DNA of 40,184 bases from Polynucleobacter sp. (GCA_023254115.1 JALQYK010000002.1:1-40184), one strand, 5' to 3'; counted from the stretch's first letter, positions 1 to 8,107 are shown. Notes: generated by a model not told the origin, from the sequence alone. Translations and numbers: made by a program.

Positions 1-102
1 ATCAAAAAATACGACCTGTTTGGCACCGACCCGAAAGGGCTTTATCTGCTGGATGCTGAGCTGGCAGCCCGCACTTATGCGGCGCCCAGTTTAGTGCTGT
101 AA
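1..102 (+). CDS. 3' end of an unidentified gene (partial)
   Basis: An open frame runs in from the left edge and stops at TAA 100-102, giving the last 33 residues of a protein that ends in TYAAPSLVL. I do not recognise the family from so short a tail. The codons are visibly richer in G+C than those of the copper genes to the right. That may simply reflect an expressed housekeeping gene. A strong palindromic terminator lies about 50 bases downstream, so this is probably the last gene of its transcript. Confidence 0.6.
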   Translation: MKKYDLFGTDPKGLYLLDAELAARTYAAPSLVL

Positions 103-154
103 GCAAGCTAAAAACCAACAGGCAAGGAGTGGACTTTAGTAATCACCAAAAGAA

Positions 155-180
155 AAAGCCGTATGTATACATACGGCTTT
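155..180. terminator. Bidirectional terminator, 26-bp perfect palindrome
   Basis: The block AAAGCCGTAT-GTATAC-ATACGGCTTT is its own reverse complement. It sits between the plus-strand gene ending at 102 and the minus-strand PCuAC gene ending at 200. Read on minus it is followed by a T-rich run (TTTTTCTTTT), and on plus by TTTGGCATTT, so it fits an intrinsic terminator working in both directions, more strongly for the copper operon. Confidence 0.8.
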
Positions 181-199
181 GGCATTTAAATCGTTAAGA

Positions 200-685
200 T
201 TAGTGATGCTTAGAGTGGTCATGACCTGGTTCCCCATGAGCTGGATGACCCATGACTTTAAATGGCACTTCTACCTCACCAGCTTTTTCAAACTTGAGCT
301 TTACCTTGATAGTTGAACCTGGCTTTAGCTGTTCTTTTAAGTCAATGAACATCAAGTGCAAACCACCAGACTTAAGCTCAACTTTGCCATTGGCTGGAAT
401 CTCAATCGCTTTGATCTCGCGCATTTTCATGACATTGCCTTCCATTGACATGGTGTGCAATTCCATTGTTTTTGAAACAGATGATGAAGCAGCTAATAAC
501 TTATCTGCACCACCTTTGTTTTCAATTTTCATGAAACCGCCACTCATTTTTTGAGCAGGAACGGTGGCACGAGCTTTGGCATCTTCAATTTTCAAAGAAC
601 CAAGCTTGATTTCATCGTTATCTGCAATGACAGATGTAGTAACTAATACGCTGGCAAGTAATAAAGTATTAAATAGTTTTTTCAC
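200..685 (-). CDS. PCuAC family periplasmic copper chaperone (DUF461)
   Basis: Predicted periplasmic Cu(I) chaperone of the PCuAC/DUF461 family, which delivers copper to cytochrome oxidase or other cuproproteins. An N-terminal signal peptide (about residues 1-21, MKKLFNTLLLASVLVTTSVIA) precedes a cupredoxin-like domain. The diagnostic ligand spacing H-x10-M-x21-H-x-M is met exactly by His77, Met88, His110 and Met112. The C-terminus is a His-rich tail (residues ~146-161, HPAHGEPGHDHSKHH) that could hold extra copper, as in several proteobacterial members. It is the last gene of a four-gene minus operon behind YcnI, a TonB receptor and a DUF2946 protein, 20 bases after the YcnI stop. Family assignment is secure; the client protein is unknown. 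Confidence 0.93.
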   Translation of the reverse strand: MKKLFNTLLLASVLVTTSVIADNDEIKLGSLKIEDAKARATVPAQKMSGGFMKIENKGGADKLLAASSSVSKTMELHTMSMEGNVMKMREIKAIEIPANGKVELKSGGLHLMFIDLKEQLKPGSTIKVKLKFEKAGEVEVPFKVMGHPAHGEPGHDHSKHH

Positions 686-705
686 TTTTATATCCCTTAA
701 AAAAA

Positions 706-1245
706 TTAATGATGAACCTGATGATTCGTACTAATAACTTTTAAGATTGGCGCTGGTGACATTAACTTCTTACCACCCTGAGGAAGCTCAGACCACTCCC
801 ATTTGCCTTTCTCACATATTTGATGAACCACAATTGGAAGATCACCTACCCAGTCACTCACTTTCACCCTAATTGAAAACTCATCAGCATACTCATTAGG
901 TAAAAGACCGCCCTTCCATATAATTTTACGAACATCAGATTTAATTTCTTTCCCATGCGACATGTATGGCTTAGCCAAGTCTTTTTTTTCGATCTCAATC
1001 GCCCACCCATATTTAGGTATTGGCTTAGCGCCTTGAAGCTCTTCTAGGATGAATATTATTACTTCTTTCGTAGCAGAATCACCACAACCATGTGTGATAT
1101 TAAAAGTTAATTTTTGATATGAATTTCTTGGTAACTCTGCGGGTGATAAAGAGACATGAGCCCCAGCGTAGCCTGTGATTGCTAGACCAAAGCAACAACC
1201 AAGCATCATCAAACGTACTTTATTTGAAATCATAATTAGTTCCAT
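706..1245 (-). CDS. YcnI-like copper-binding protein (DUF1775)
   Basis: Secreted YcnI/DUF1775 domain protein, a family whose members bind Cu(II) through the N-terminal histidine of the mature chain. Here a signal peptide ends in GYAGA and the next residue is His (HVSLSP), as expected for that histidine site. The family's HGCGDSAT segment and the late GKWEWSEL segment are both present. 179 residues from the first ATG. A second in-frame ATG four codons later (1233) would leave a 2-base gap after the receptor stop, whereas the first ATG overlaps the receptor gene by 10 bases; neither has a strong ribosome site, so the start is uncertain. Translation is probably coupled to the receptor gene. YcnI beside PCuAC is a common copper-import or copper-delivery pairing. 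Confidence 0.9.
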   Translation of the reverse strand: MELIMISNKVRLMMLGCCFGLAITGYAGAHVSLSPAELPRNSYQKLTFNITHGCGDSATKEVIIFILEELQGAKPIPKYGWAIEIEKKDLAKPYMSHGKEIKSDVRKIIWKGGLLPNEYADEFSIRVKVSDWVGDLPIVVHQICEKGKWEWSELPQGGKKLMSPAPILKVISTNHQVHH

Positions 1246-3341
1246 TTCTTTTCTAGGCCAACATATATGGAACGACCATCGCCTGGGTAATAAACAGCAG
1301 CAGTTGTTCCACCGAAGTAATTGGAAGAAATATTTGTAGTAGCTGCATATTTTTTATTAGTCAAATTTCTGGCATCAGCAAACCATGACCAATTTTTATC
1401 AATTTGCTGCCCCGCTTTTAAACCCCAAATAACATAGGCTTCATTACTTAGAGTATTAGCTGCATCCATAGGTGCCTTTGTAGCCCACTCAAATTTTGGT
1501 CCTACATATCCAGACGGGAGGCCACTAGACCCAATTAGATTTCCCCACCTATACAAAGCCTCACCACGAATTAATAATGGAGGAATACCTGGTAAACGAT
1601 TATTACCAAGTGTTGGATTACCATCATATTTAAAATCATTCATTAGCAAAGATACTCTTGCTTCGTATTTATTTTTGAACAAAAAATATGAGCCAAGCTC
1701 TAAGCCCTGATGAATAGTTGCAGGAACATTTGTTGTTGAACATGTGCTTGTATTATTTGGGTTTGTACAAGCAGTGAAAAATTCATTCTTTAAATCAGAT
1801 CTATAAAGAGTTAAATCCCACTCCGCCCTATATCCTTTAGATATATCAGCACTTACACCTCTAGCACCGATTTCGTAAGTTTTCCCACTTTGCGCACTTC
1901 TAGGTGTTGTTGCACTCATTGAACCCAGACCGAAAATTGGAGCCTCAAAATTTCTGCTGATGCTTGCAAAAAACTGATTAACCGGGGTTAGATCATATAA
2001 AACACCAACTCTAGGACTCCATTGCGAAAAAGTGTAGTCATAATTATTTGATGCTAATACAGAGTCAACTACTTTCCTGTTTGCACGATCGTATTGCAAA
2101 GCACCAACCAAAGTTGTTTTATCTGTCCATCTGTATTTATCTTCTATAAATAAACTTGAGTTATTAGACTGCTGATCATAATTTGATGTTGGAACACCTA
2201 TTGCAGTACCCTGATTACTGCTTGGTTTAGATGTGCCCTTAGTTGAACCAATACTTGGCAAATATGCGAAGGTCAATAGATGTCGATCAATTGATTCCAT
2301 CACCTTTAAGTGCCCACCTATAGTTTTAGCATTTTGCTCAATGATGCTATCGATTGGATGCCACAGGCTATAGTTCATGAAATATGCCGATAGTTCATAA
2401 ATTCTATTGCCATCACGTATCGTTGTCTTATTAGCTAGACGTTGCGTATCAACATCTCTGCGACGATTAGCATCTACACGATACGGATAAACACCTCCAG
2501 AATTACTGCTATTGGCAATGGTGGGGTCCGCATTCAACTCTGTTTTAGTTAGATAGCCAGGTAATTGAGTTCTACTGCGTACAGCTGCAATATAAAATCT
2601 TGACTCAATATTTTGACCAACTTTTAAACCCAAATTACCCAAAGCTTTTTGATTTTCCATTTCAGCATGGTCTCTAAAACCATCTTGCTTAGTTTGTGAG
2701 CTAGCAACGAAATAATCCCAAATGTTTCCACTAGCATCAGGCTTAGTCACGCCACCAACACTACCAAATACTTTGTTATACGAAAAGCTGCCTACTTCCG
2801 CTCTAGTACTTACTCCTGGACTGTCATAGCCAGTTGGCGCGACAAAATTAATAGCTCCTCCTAGAGTGGTTGCACCATAGGTGGTTGCATTAGCCCCCCG
2901 CAAAACCTCAACATAGCGAGATGCATTAGGATCAACGGTTTGCATATCAAAGAAGCCATCGGCATAGTTAATAGGAACACCATCTTGCAACACCTTGATA
3001 CCAAAGCTATGGTACGTCCTACTTAAGGCTGACCCCCTAACGGAAATTCTTGCTTCTTCAGAGCCAAAACGATCTTGAATAAAAACTCCTGGCGCCATAC
3101 CCAAGCTATCTGACCATGTTGACTGACGTCCTTCGCGAACCTGATTTAAATCAACAATAGAAGCACCCCCAGGAATTGTCTTAACGCTTTCCTTGGCACT
3201 ATCAATGGTCCCCTGAGTTAAAGATCCCAATCTCCCCATAATAATCACATCATCAAAAATAGTGTGATTGGCATAGGCTTGCGACATCATCAGAATTGCT
3301 GATAACGTCATTGGGGTTAATGTTAAATAGTATTTCTTCAT
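1236..3341 (-). CDS. TonB-dependent outer-membrane receptor, probably for copper
   Basis: Outer-membrane 22-strand beta-barrel with an N-terminal plug, powered by TonB. A signal peptide (to about residue 25, ending QAYA) precedes a plug domain at roughly 50-170 with RISVRGSALSRTYHSFG, VLQDGVPINYADG and VEVLRGANATTYGATTLGGAINF, all typical plug motifs. The barrel fills the rest and ends in YVGLEKKWN, a Trp-Asn terminus rather than the usual final Phe. I chose ATG at 3341 (701 aa); a GTG one codon upstream is in frame. The closest general resemblance is to FecA-like receptors, but the flanking DUF2946, YcnI and PCuAC genes make copper or a copper complex the likely cargo. That substrate call is an inference from neighbours only. 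Confidence 0.88.
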   Translation of the reverse strand: MKKYYLTLTPMTLSAILMMSQAYANHTIFDDVIIMGRLGSLTQGTIDSAKESVKTIPGGASIVDLNQVREGRQSTWSDSLGMAPGVFIQDRFGSEEARISVRGSALSRTYHSFGIKVLQDGVPINYADGFFDMQTVDPNASRYVEVLRGANATTYGATTLGGAINFVAPTGYDSPGVSTRAEVGSFSYNKVFGSVGGVTKPDASGNIWDYFVASSQTKQDGFRDHAEMENQKALGNLGLKVGQNIESRFYIAAVRSRTQLPGYLTKTELNADPTIANSSNSGGVYPYRVDANRRRDVDTQRLANKTTIRDGNRIYELSAYFMNYSLWHPIDSIIEQNAKTIGGHLKVMESIDRHLLTFAYLPSIGSTKGTSKPSSNQGTAIGVPTSNYDQQSNNSSLFIEDKYRWTDKTTLVGALQYDRANRKVVDSVLASNNYDYTFSQWSPRVGVLYDLTPVNQFFASISRNFEAPIFGLGSMSATTPRSAQSGKTYEIGARGVSADISKGYRAEWDLTLYRSDLKNEFFTACTNPNNTSTCSTTNVPATIHQGLELGSYFLFKNKYEARVSLLMNDFKYDGNPTLGNNRLPGIPPLLIRGEALYRWGNLIGSSGLPSGYVGPKFEWATKAPMDAANTLSNEAYVIWGLKAGQQIDKNWSWFADARNLTNKKYAATTNISSNYFGGTTAAVYYPGDGRSIYVGLEKKWN

Positions 3342-3345
3342 CACT

Positions 3346-3432
3346 CACTCGCTTTAATCTTGTTTCGAATGCGCAAGCGCATTCCATAACGAACAACTAT
3401 GGCTAGTTGTTCCCTTAAGAATTAAGCGAGTG
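3346..3432 (-). promoter_or_regulatory. Predicted three-way-junction RNA over the DUF2946 stop and receptor start
   Basis: On the minus-strand RNA an outer stem pairs CACTCGCTT (3432-3424, covering the last codons and stop of DUF2946) with AAGCGAGTG (3354-3346, just before the receptor start). It extends further with single-base bulges. Enclosed are two perfect hairpins: a 9-bp stem with a 4-base loop at 3391-3412 and a 7-bp stem with a CUUG loop at 3367-3384. The outer stem's 3' arm ends four bases before the receptor ATG and covers its weak GAG ribosome site, so the structure could couple receptor translation to DUF2946 translation. Seen directly in the sequence; function is inferred. Confidence 0.55.
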
Positions 3433-3799
3433 TTGGAGGTGCTCTAGAAGGAAGTGCAACCCAAGCAAATAATGGCTTAGGTGACTTGTAGAAAAGCTGA
3501 GGATAGATGTTGCTTGCTTGTGGCTCAGCATGATTGAGCGTGTTATTAATTGGTAACACGTAAGCACCGTGAACTAAGCAAAATGGGCAATGCTCATTGG
3601 CCACTTGTTGATCATCCGCATCACTTGCATCAATCACCTGAGTCATCTTGACGCCAGAGGTTGTACAAACTTCAACAGAAATGCCTTTACCAGTATCTGC
3701 CACGGCGATTGCTTGAGAAATCGATGGCGCCAATGCCCCCATCAGAATAGCCGCGATAGCCATCCAATGAATCAAGTGACGTTTGATCAAAATTCCCAT
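3422..3799 (-). CDS. DUF2946 domain protein, first gene of the copper operon
   Basis: 125-residue protein with one N-terminal membrane or signal segment (about residues 11-31) and a Cys/His pair motif, HCPFCLVHG (His70, Cys71, Cys74, His77), plus Cys45. It ends in a proline-rich SRAPPTLA tail. This matches the DUF2946 family, small secreted or membrane-anchored proteins that commonly precede TonB-dependent copper receptors and PCuAC chaperones in Gram-negatives. The CxxC/His motif suggests metal binding or a thiol role in the periplasm, which is an inference. It opens the minus operon. Its promoter must lie in the 101-base gap shared with the divergent phosphoesterase gene, where TATAAA (minus) lies ten bases before the ATG. 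Confidence 0.85.
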   Translation of the reverse strand: MGILIKRHLIHWMAIAAILMGALAPSISQAIAVADTGKGISVEVCTTSGVKMTQVIDASDADDQQVANEHCPFCLVHGAYVLPINNTLNHAEPQASNIYPQLFYKSPKPLFAWVALPSRAPPTLA

Positions 3800-3803
3800 A
3801 GTT

Positions 3804-3844
3804 AGCGATTTTATATGATTTAGTGTTCTTTTTAGAGAATCGCT
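3804..3844. promoter_or_regulatory. Divergent promoter region with a 7-bp inverted repeat
   Basis: Between the copper operon and the phosphoesterase gene, AGCGATT (3804-3810) and its exact complement AATCGCT (3838-3844) lie 34 bases apart centre to centre, about three helical turns. The minus-strand -10 candidate TATAAA falls between the arms. This could be a two-half-site operator for the copper operon. Arms this short can arise by chance, so confidence is low. Confidence 0.3.
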
Positions 3845-3900
3845 CCAAAATCAGGCATTTTTGTCAGAAAATAGAAGACTAGATAACCTATTATTAAAAA

Positions 3901-4659
3901 ATGTCTTCCGAACGCAAAATTGCCCTATTCGCTGATATACACAGCAATCTAGAAGCCTTTGAGGCATGTATTGAACATGCTGAGCATCAGGGGGCTGATC
4001 AATTTGTTTTCTTAGGTGACCTAGTCGGTTACAACGCTGACCCCGTTGCCATTATTGAAAAAGTCGCCGAATTAATTGATAAGAAAAAAGCAATTGCCGT
4101 ATTAGGCAATCACGATGAAGCAGTCTTTACAGACCACTCTACCCGCATGAATACCAATGCTTGGGCAGCAATACAGTGGACCAGAGAGCAGTTAGGTGAC
4201 GATCACGTGGCTTTTTTAAAGAGTCTGCCTTTGATTGTGAAAGATGAAGATATTTCATATGTGCATGCCAATGCATCAAATCCTCATAAATGGGGCTATA
4301 TCCATGATGGCTTAGCCGCTTGGCATTGCTCTGAAGCTGCTGGGACTCAATATACTTTTGTGGGCCACGTTCACGAACCGACTGTTTATTACCAAAGTGC
4401 CGTTGGCAAGTTGATACGCTTTATGCCAGGCAATGGTGAAGTGATGCCGATGCCAAAACACAGAAAATGGGTCACAGTGACAGGATCATTAGGGCAGCCT
4501 CGTGATGGCAACCCAGCCGCCAATTACGCATTATTTGAACCAGATCAAGAAGTTATTACTTTTAATCGCATAGACTACGATCAGTACACGGCTGCTGACA
4601 AAGTTCACAAAGCAGGTCTACCTGCAGAGCTAGCCAATCGCCTGTTAACTGGAAAGTAA
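3901..4659 (+). CDS. Calcineurin-like metallophosphoesterase
   Basis: Cytoplasmic dimetal phosphoesterase, 252 residues. The family signature appears in order: ADIHSNLEA (D-x-H), GDLVGYNADP (GD), LGNHDEAV (GNH[D/E]), a later HANASNP histidine, and GHVHEP (GHxH). Known relatives act on phosphoproteins, nucleotides or phosphodiesters; the substrate cannot be read from the sequence. The kinase gene starts 16 bases downstream on the same strand, so a kinase/phosphatase pairing is plausible but unproven. There is no ribosome binding site before the ATG. Instead a -10-like TATTAT (3889-3894) ends six bases before it, so the message may be leaderless. Confidence 0.88.
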   Translation: MSSERKIALFADIHSNLEAFEACIEHAEHQGADQFVFLGDLVGYNADPVAIIEKVAELIDKKKAIAVLGNHDEAVFTDHSTRMNTNAWAAIQWTREQLGDDHVAFLKSLPLIVKDEDISYVHANASNPHKWGYIHDGLAAWHCSEAAGTQYTFVGHVHEPTVYYQSAVGKLIRFMPGNGEVMPMPKHRKWVTVTGSLGQPRDGNPAANYALFEPDQEVITFNRIDYDQYTAADKVHKAGLPAELANRLLTGK

Positions 4660-4675
4660 TACAAATAATATTCAA

Positions 4676-6100
4676 ATGCCTATTAATAAAAATCTAGAGT
4701 CCATCCGCGAGATATTCCAAGAAGGTAATGAAGTCGATGGATTTTTGATTGGCGAACCCATCCATAAAGGTGGCATGGCTGTTTTATATCAAGCCACCAA
4801 AGAAGGTATTGATTACCCCATCCTCGTCAAAGTTCCTCGTGTAGGCCGTGATCAACCAGTTGAAAGCTTAATTGGCTTTGAGACTGAGTTAAATATCATG
4901 AAGGCCATCAAGAGCCCTTATGTTCCAAGAGTGGCTGGCACTGGCAATATGGCCAAAAAGCCCTACATCGCCATGGAACATTTAGATGGTATTCCTTTAG
5001 ATAAGATCATTAAGGAAGACGGCGGCAAACTAAGTGACATTGAAAAAACAATTCAGATTGTCTCTAACGTCGCAACAGCCATCGCTACCCTACATGCGCA
5101 AGACGTTATTCACTTAGACATCAAACCTGAAAATATTTTAGTAAGACCAGACAATCAAATAGCCTTGATTGACTTTGGTCTAGCCCATCATGCGCGTTAC
5201 CCAGATTTACTGGTTGAGGCAATGTACAAAGGGATTGGTTCGGCACCCTACATTTCTCCTGAGCAAGTAATGGGCATCCGCAATGACTGGCGAAGTGATA
5301 TTTTTGCCATTGGCGCGATGCTCTATGAAATGCTCACAGGTGAATACCCATTTGGTTGCCCTGGCACTGTTAGCGGCCTAAGAAAAAGAATGTGGAGCGA
5401 GCCACTTCCTCCAAGAGCGATCCGCAAAGAGATTCCACCATGGTTACAAGAAGTTGTCTTACGTTGCTTAGAACCATTGGCAGATGATCGATACCAAAGT
5501 GCCAAGCGCTTAGGACATATTCTGAAAAATCCACAAAGTATTCAGTTAACTCATCGCGCAGAGAAGATTTATCCCAATAGTGCTTGGGATAACATGAAAC
5601 GTTGGTTTAAAGCTGCTGGCTACCAACCTTCAGAATGCCCTCGCCCCAGTGCTGTCGAAGACAATGCACCCGTATTGATTGTGGCTATTGATACAAGACA
5701 ACACGATGAGGTACTGCGTGAGCGCATGCAAAATGCTGCCAAACATTTATTGTTAGCTTATCCAGAAAGTCGCTTGATTTGCTTAAGCACTATTTCTGGT
5801 ACACCAACCTTTGAAGGTAATAAAGAGTCAGAAACTGCATCTGGGATTGTGCGCAGTCACCTGGTCCAATTAATGGAATGGGCTAAGCCCCTCAAGATGG
5901 GTACTGAGCGGGTATCTTTCCATGTTCTTGAAGCATTAGACCCTGCTTCACGCATTGTTGAATTTGCCAATGACAACAATGCTGCGATGATCATGATCGG
6001 CGCATCACATAAGATTCCAAACAAAGTAGCACCCTGGAGAACTTCAATGACAAAGATTGTTGAAGAAGCTCATTGCAGTGTTCACATTGTTAGAACTTAA
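4676..6100 (+). CDS. Ser/Thr protein kinase fused to a universal stress protein domain
   Basis: 474-residue Hanks-type kinase with a C-terminal USP domain. Kinase motifs: glycine loop GEPIHKGGMA (26-35), VKVP with Lys52, helix-C Glu near 69-71, catalytic loop HLDIKPEN (146-153), DFG at 166-168, and SAPYISPEQ in the activation segment. The loop has Leu where most regulated kinases have Arg (HRD), so it is of the non-RD type. From about residue 330 a new alpha/beta domain starts with VLIVAID and ends with MIMIGASHK and SVHIVRT, typical of USP. There is no transmembrane helix or PASTA repeat, unlike PknB. Encoded right after a phosphoesterase. Whether the USP half binds ATP cannot be judged here; its G-x2-G-x9-G[S/T] loop looks altered. 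Confidence 0.9.
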   Translation: MPINKNLESIREIFQEGNEVDGFLIGEPIHKGGMAVLYQATKEGIDYPILVKVPRVGRDQPVESLIGFETELNIMKAIKSPYVPRVAGTGNMAKKPYIAMEHLDGIPLDKIIKEDGGKLSDIEKTIQIVSNVATAIATLHAQDVIHLDIKPENILVRPDNQIALIDFGLAHHARYPDLLVEAMYKGIGSAPYISPEQVMGIRNDWRSDIFAIGAMLYEMLTGEYPFGCPGTVSGLRKRMWSEPLPPRAIRKEIPPWLQEVVLRCLEPLADDRYQSAKRLGHILKNPQSIQLTHRAEKIYPNSAWDNMKRWFKAAGYQPSECPRPSAVEDNAPVLIVAIDTRQHDEVLRERMQNAAKHLLLAYPESRLICLSTISGTPTFEGNKESETASGIVRSHLVQLMEWAKPLKMGTERVSFHVLEALDPASRIVEFANDNNAAMIMIGASHKIPNKVAPWRTSMTKIVEEAHCSVHIVRT

Positions 6101-6105
6101 ATCAA

Positions 6106-7119
6106 TTATTTCTTTTGTCGCAATTTGACTTCTTGATAGCCTGGCTTAGATCCTGCTGCAGCTCTAATTTTTCGAATCAATTCACTGACAGCACTGCGTT
6201 TGATCATTTGCGGTGACATTGCTAAGAAATAGGTTTCGTCACCAAGCGGAATAAAGCCTAAACCATATTCAATTGCCACACTCTTTAGGCCAACGCCCAC
6301 ATCGGCAGTATCAGCAAGAATCGCAGTTGCAATCGCAGTATGTGTGAACTCTTCTCGTTGATAGCCTTTAATTTTTTGCGCAGCAACGCCTTGCGCATCC
6401 AGTAACTTATCTAGCAATAAACGTGTTCCTGCGCCACGCTGCCTATTGATAAATCTAATTTCTGGTCTAGCCAAGTCTTTTAACTGTTTAATTCCCAAAG
6501 GATTACCTTTGGCCATAATTAAACCTTGGCTTCTGCGCATCACCGGATATGCTTGCACACCCTCCGTTGATAAACGTTGGCGCACCGCTGTAATACTGTC
6601 ATCATCTGGTACATGAAAGCCCGCTAAATCAGCATCACCTGAAAGCAAGCGCTCTAATGATTGACCAGAGCCCATAGTGCGCAACTCAAAAGCATTTAAA
6701 TCATTAATGGCGTCTTCAAGAATCGGGTCATTGCTCGCACACAACAACCACTTTTTGTGATCATCATCATTCAGATGCTCCAACCTGGATTGCAAGCGTT
6801 TCTCTTGTTCTTTACTCACACCAGCAAACTCTTTTTCGACCTCATCAACTATTTGTAACAGCGTACTAGCAGCAGTGGTCAAAGTTGAACCATGCCCCTT
6901 AACACTCATCAAAAGGCGACAATCCAACGCTTTTTCCGCTGCCTTCAAACGATTCCACAGAGTTCGATAAGACATATCCATGATCTCAGCAGCTGATTGC
7001 AACGATCTACCATCCTGCACCCCCCTCAATAGACCGGCTACCCAGGTCAAATCGATGGTATCGGTGAGTCTTTGGTGCTTCCTATGGATATGAACGCTTG
7101 GTTTAATCTTAATTTGCAT
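6106..7119 (-). CDS. ModE-like HTH regulator with periplasmic-binding-protein-like sensor domain
   Basis: 337-residue one-component regulator. An N-terminal winged HTH (about residues 20-85) carries SLQSAAEIMDMSYRTLWNR and AEKALDCRLL, as in ModE/LysR-type HTHs. The rest (about 120-330) looks like a substrate-binding protein fold of the PBP-like/MoeA-associated type, with LSGDADLAGFHV, RQRGAGTRLLLDKLL and TADVGVGLKSVA. It is divergent from tupA with a 72-base gap, so it most likely senses tungstate or molybdate and controls tupABC. That is inferred from position and domain makeup. It converges on the kinase gene with only five bases between the stops. Confidence 0.85.
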   Translation of the reverse strand: MQIKIKPSVHIHRKHQRLTDTIDLTWVAGLLRGVQDGRSLQSAAEIMDMSYRTLWNRLKAAEKALDCRLLMSVKGHGSTLTTAASTLLQIVDEVEKEFAGVSKEQEKRLQSRLEHLNDDDHKKWLLCASNDPILEDAINDLNAFELRTMGSGQSLERLLSGDADLAGFHVPDDDSITAVRQRLSTEGVQAYPVMRRSQGLIMAKGNPLGIKQLKDLARPEIRFINRQRGAGTRLLLDKLLDAQGVAAQKIKGYQREEFTHTAIATAILADTADVGVGLKSVAIEYGLGFIPLGDETYFLAMSPQMIKRSAVSELIRKIRAAAGSKPGYQEVKLRQKK

Positions 7120-7137
7120 ATGAAATTTGTTGCATAT
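7114..7137. promoter_or_regulatory. Direct repeat TTGCATAT x2, possible regulator binding site
   Basis: TTGCATAT occurs at 7114-7121, across the regulator's start codon, and again at 7130-7137 in the 72-base divergent gap, 16 bases apart start to start. Binding there would let the regulator control its own gene and tupA. I found no clear match to the E. coli ModE palindrome. tupA itself has a good ribosome site (GGAGA, 7183-7187). Confidence 0.3.
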
Positions 7138-7191
7138 TGATAATGTCTAAATGATTGTTGATGATATAGCCATATTTACTTTGGAGACAAT

Positions 7192-8010
7192 ATGAAACGA
7201 CGTTCCGTTTTAAAACTAAGTGTTTTAGCCATTTTTGCTTTTTCTGGCATTAGCTTGGCAAATGCTCAAAAGAGCATTGTGGTTTCTTCTACAACATCAA
7301 CTGAACAATCTGGTTTATTCAAACATTTATTGCCAGTTTTTGAGAAAAAAACCGGCATTCAGGTCAAAGTGGTAGCAGTTGGCACTGGCCAAGCTCTCGA
7401 TATTGGTCGTCGCGGTGATGCTGACGTTGTGTTTGTTCACGATAAAGTTGCTGAAGAAAAATTTGTGGCAGAAGGTTTTGCGCCAAACCGTATCGAAGTG
7501 ATGTACAACGACTTTGTACTCATCGGTCCAAAGGCTGACCCAGCCAAAATTAATGGCGGCAAAGATATTCAAGCAGCGCTTAAAAAGATTGCAGATTCCA
7601 AATCAGCATTTGTGTCACGTGGCGACAAAAGTGGCACACACGCTGCTGAATTACGTTACTGGAAGGGAGCTGGCGTTGAGGTTTCAGCAACACAGCCTTG
7701 GTACAAAGAAACTGGCTCAGGCATGGGCCCTGCTCTGAATACCGCCTCTGGTATGAATGGTTATATCTTGTCAGACCGTGCCACATGGCTCAGCTTTAAA
7801 AATCGTGGTGACCTAACTATTTTGGTTCAGGGTGATCCAAAGTTATTTAATCAATATGGCGTGATGTTGGTCAGCCCACGCAAACACTCACATGTCAAAC
7901 ATGTTGAAGGTCAGGCTTTCATTGATTGGATTGTTTCTAAAGAAGGTCAAGCTACGATTGCCAGCTACCAAGTTGGCGGCGAACAACTCTTCTTCCCTAA
8001 TGCCAAATAA
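7192..8010 (+). CDS. tupA: Tungstate ABC transporter substrate-binding protein
   Basis: 272-residue periplasmic oxyanion-binding protein. Signal peptide to about residue 25 (ending LANA), whose start, KRRSVLK, resembles a twin-arginine signal. The mature N-terminus carries SSTTSTEQSGLF, then GTGQALDIGRRGDADVVFVHD, the TupA pattern that distinguishes tungstate binders from ModA and phosphate binders. Later SRGDKSGTHAAELRYW and GMGPALNTASGMNGYILSDR complete the family signature. First gene of tupABC, with a ribosome site GGAGA four bases upstream. Molybdate transport cannot be excluded. No tungsten or molybdenum enzyme lies in this window. Confidence 0.9.
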   Translation: MKRRSVLKLSVLAIFAFSGISLANAQKSIVVSSTTSTEQSGLFKHLLPVFEKKTGIQVKVVAVGTGQALDIGRRGDADVVFVHDKVAEEKFVAEGFAPNRIEVMYNDFVLIGPKADPAKINGGKDIQAALKKIADSKSAFVSRGDKSGTHAAELRYWKGAGVEVSATQPWYKETGSGMGPALNTASGMNGYILSDRATWLSFKNRGDLTILVQGDPKLFNQYGVMLVSPRKHSHVKHVEGQAFIDWIVSKEGQATIASYQVGGEQLFFPNAK

Positions 8011-8064
8011 TTGTTAAACGATCTCAGTTTTTACATTATTTAGCATTTCTTATTTTTTAAATTT

Positions 8065-8086
8065 AGTCCCGCTGGTATGCGGGACT
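8065..8086. other. Intergenic hairpin between tupA and tupB
   Basis: AGTCCCGC-TGGTAT-GCGGGACT forms a perfect 8-bp stem with a 6-base loop in the 97-base tupA-tupB gap. No T-run follows on plus. It therefore looks like a 3' stabiliser or partial terminator that lets the binding protein be made in excess over permease and ATPase, as is common in ABC importer operons. Confidence 0.6.
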
Positions 8087-8107
8087 GAAAACCATTAAGC
8101 TAGCGCC

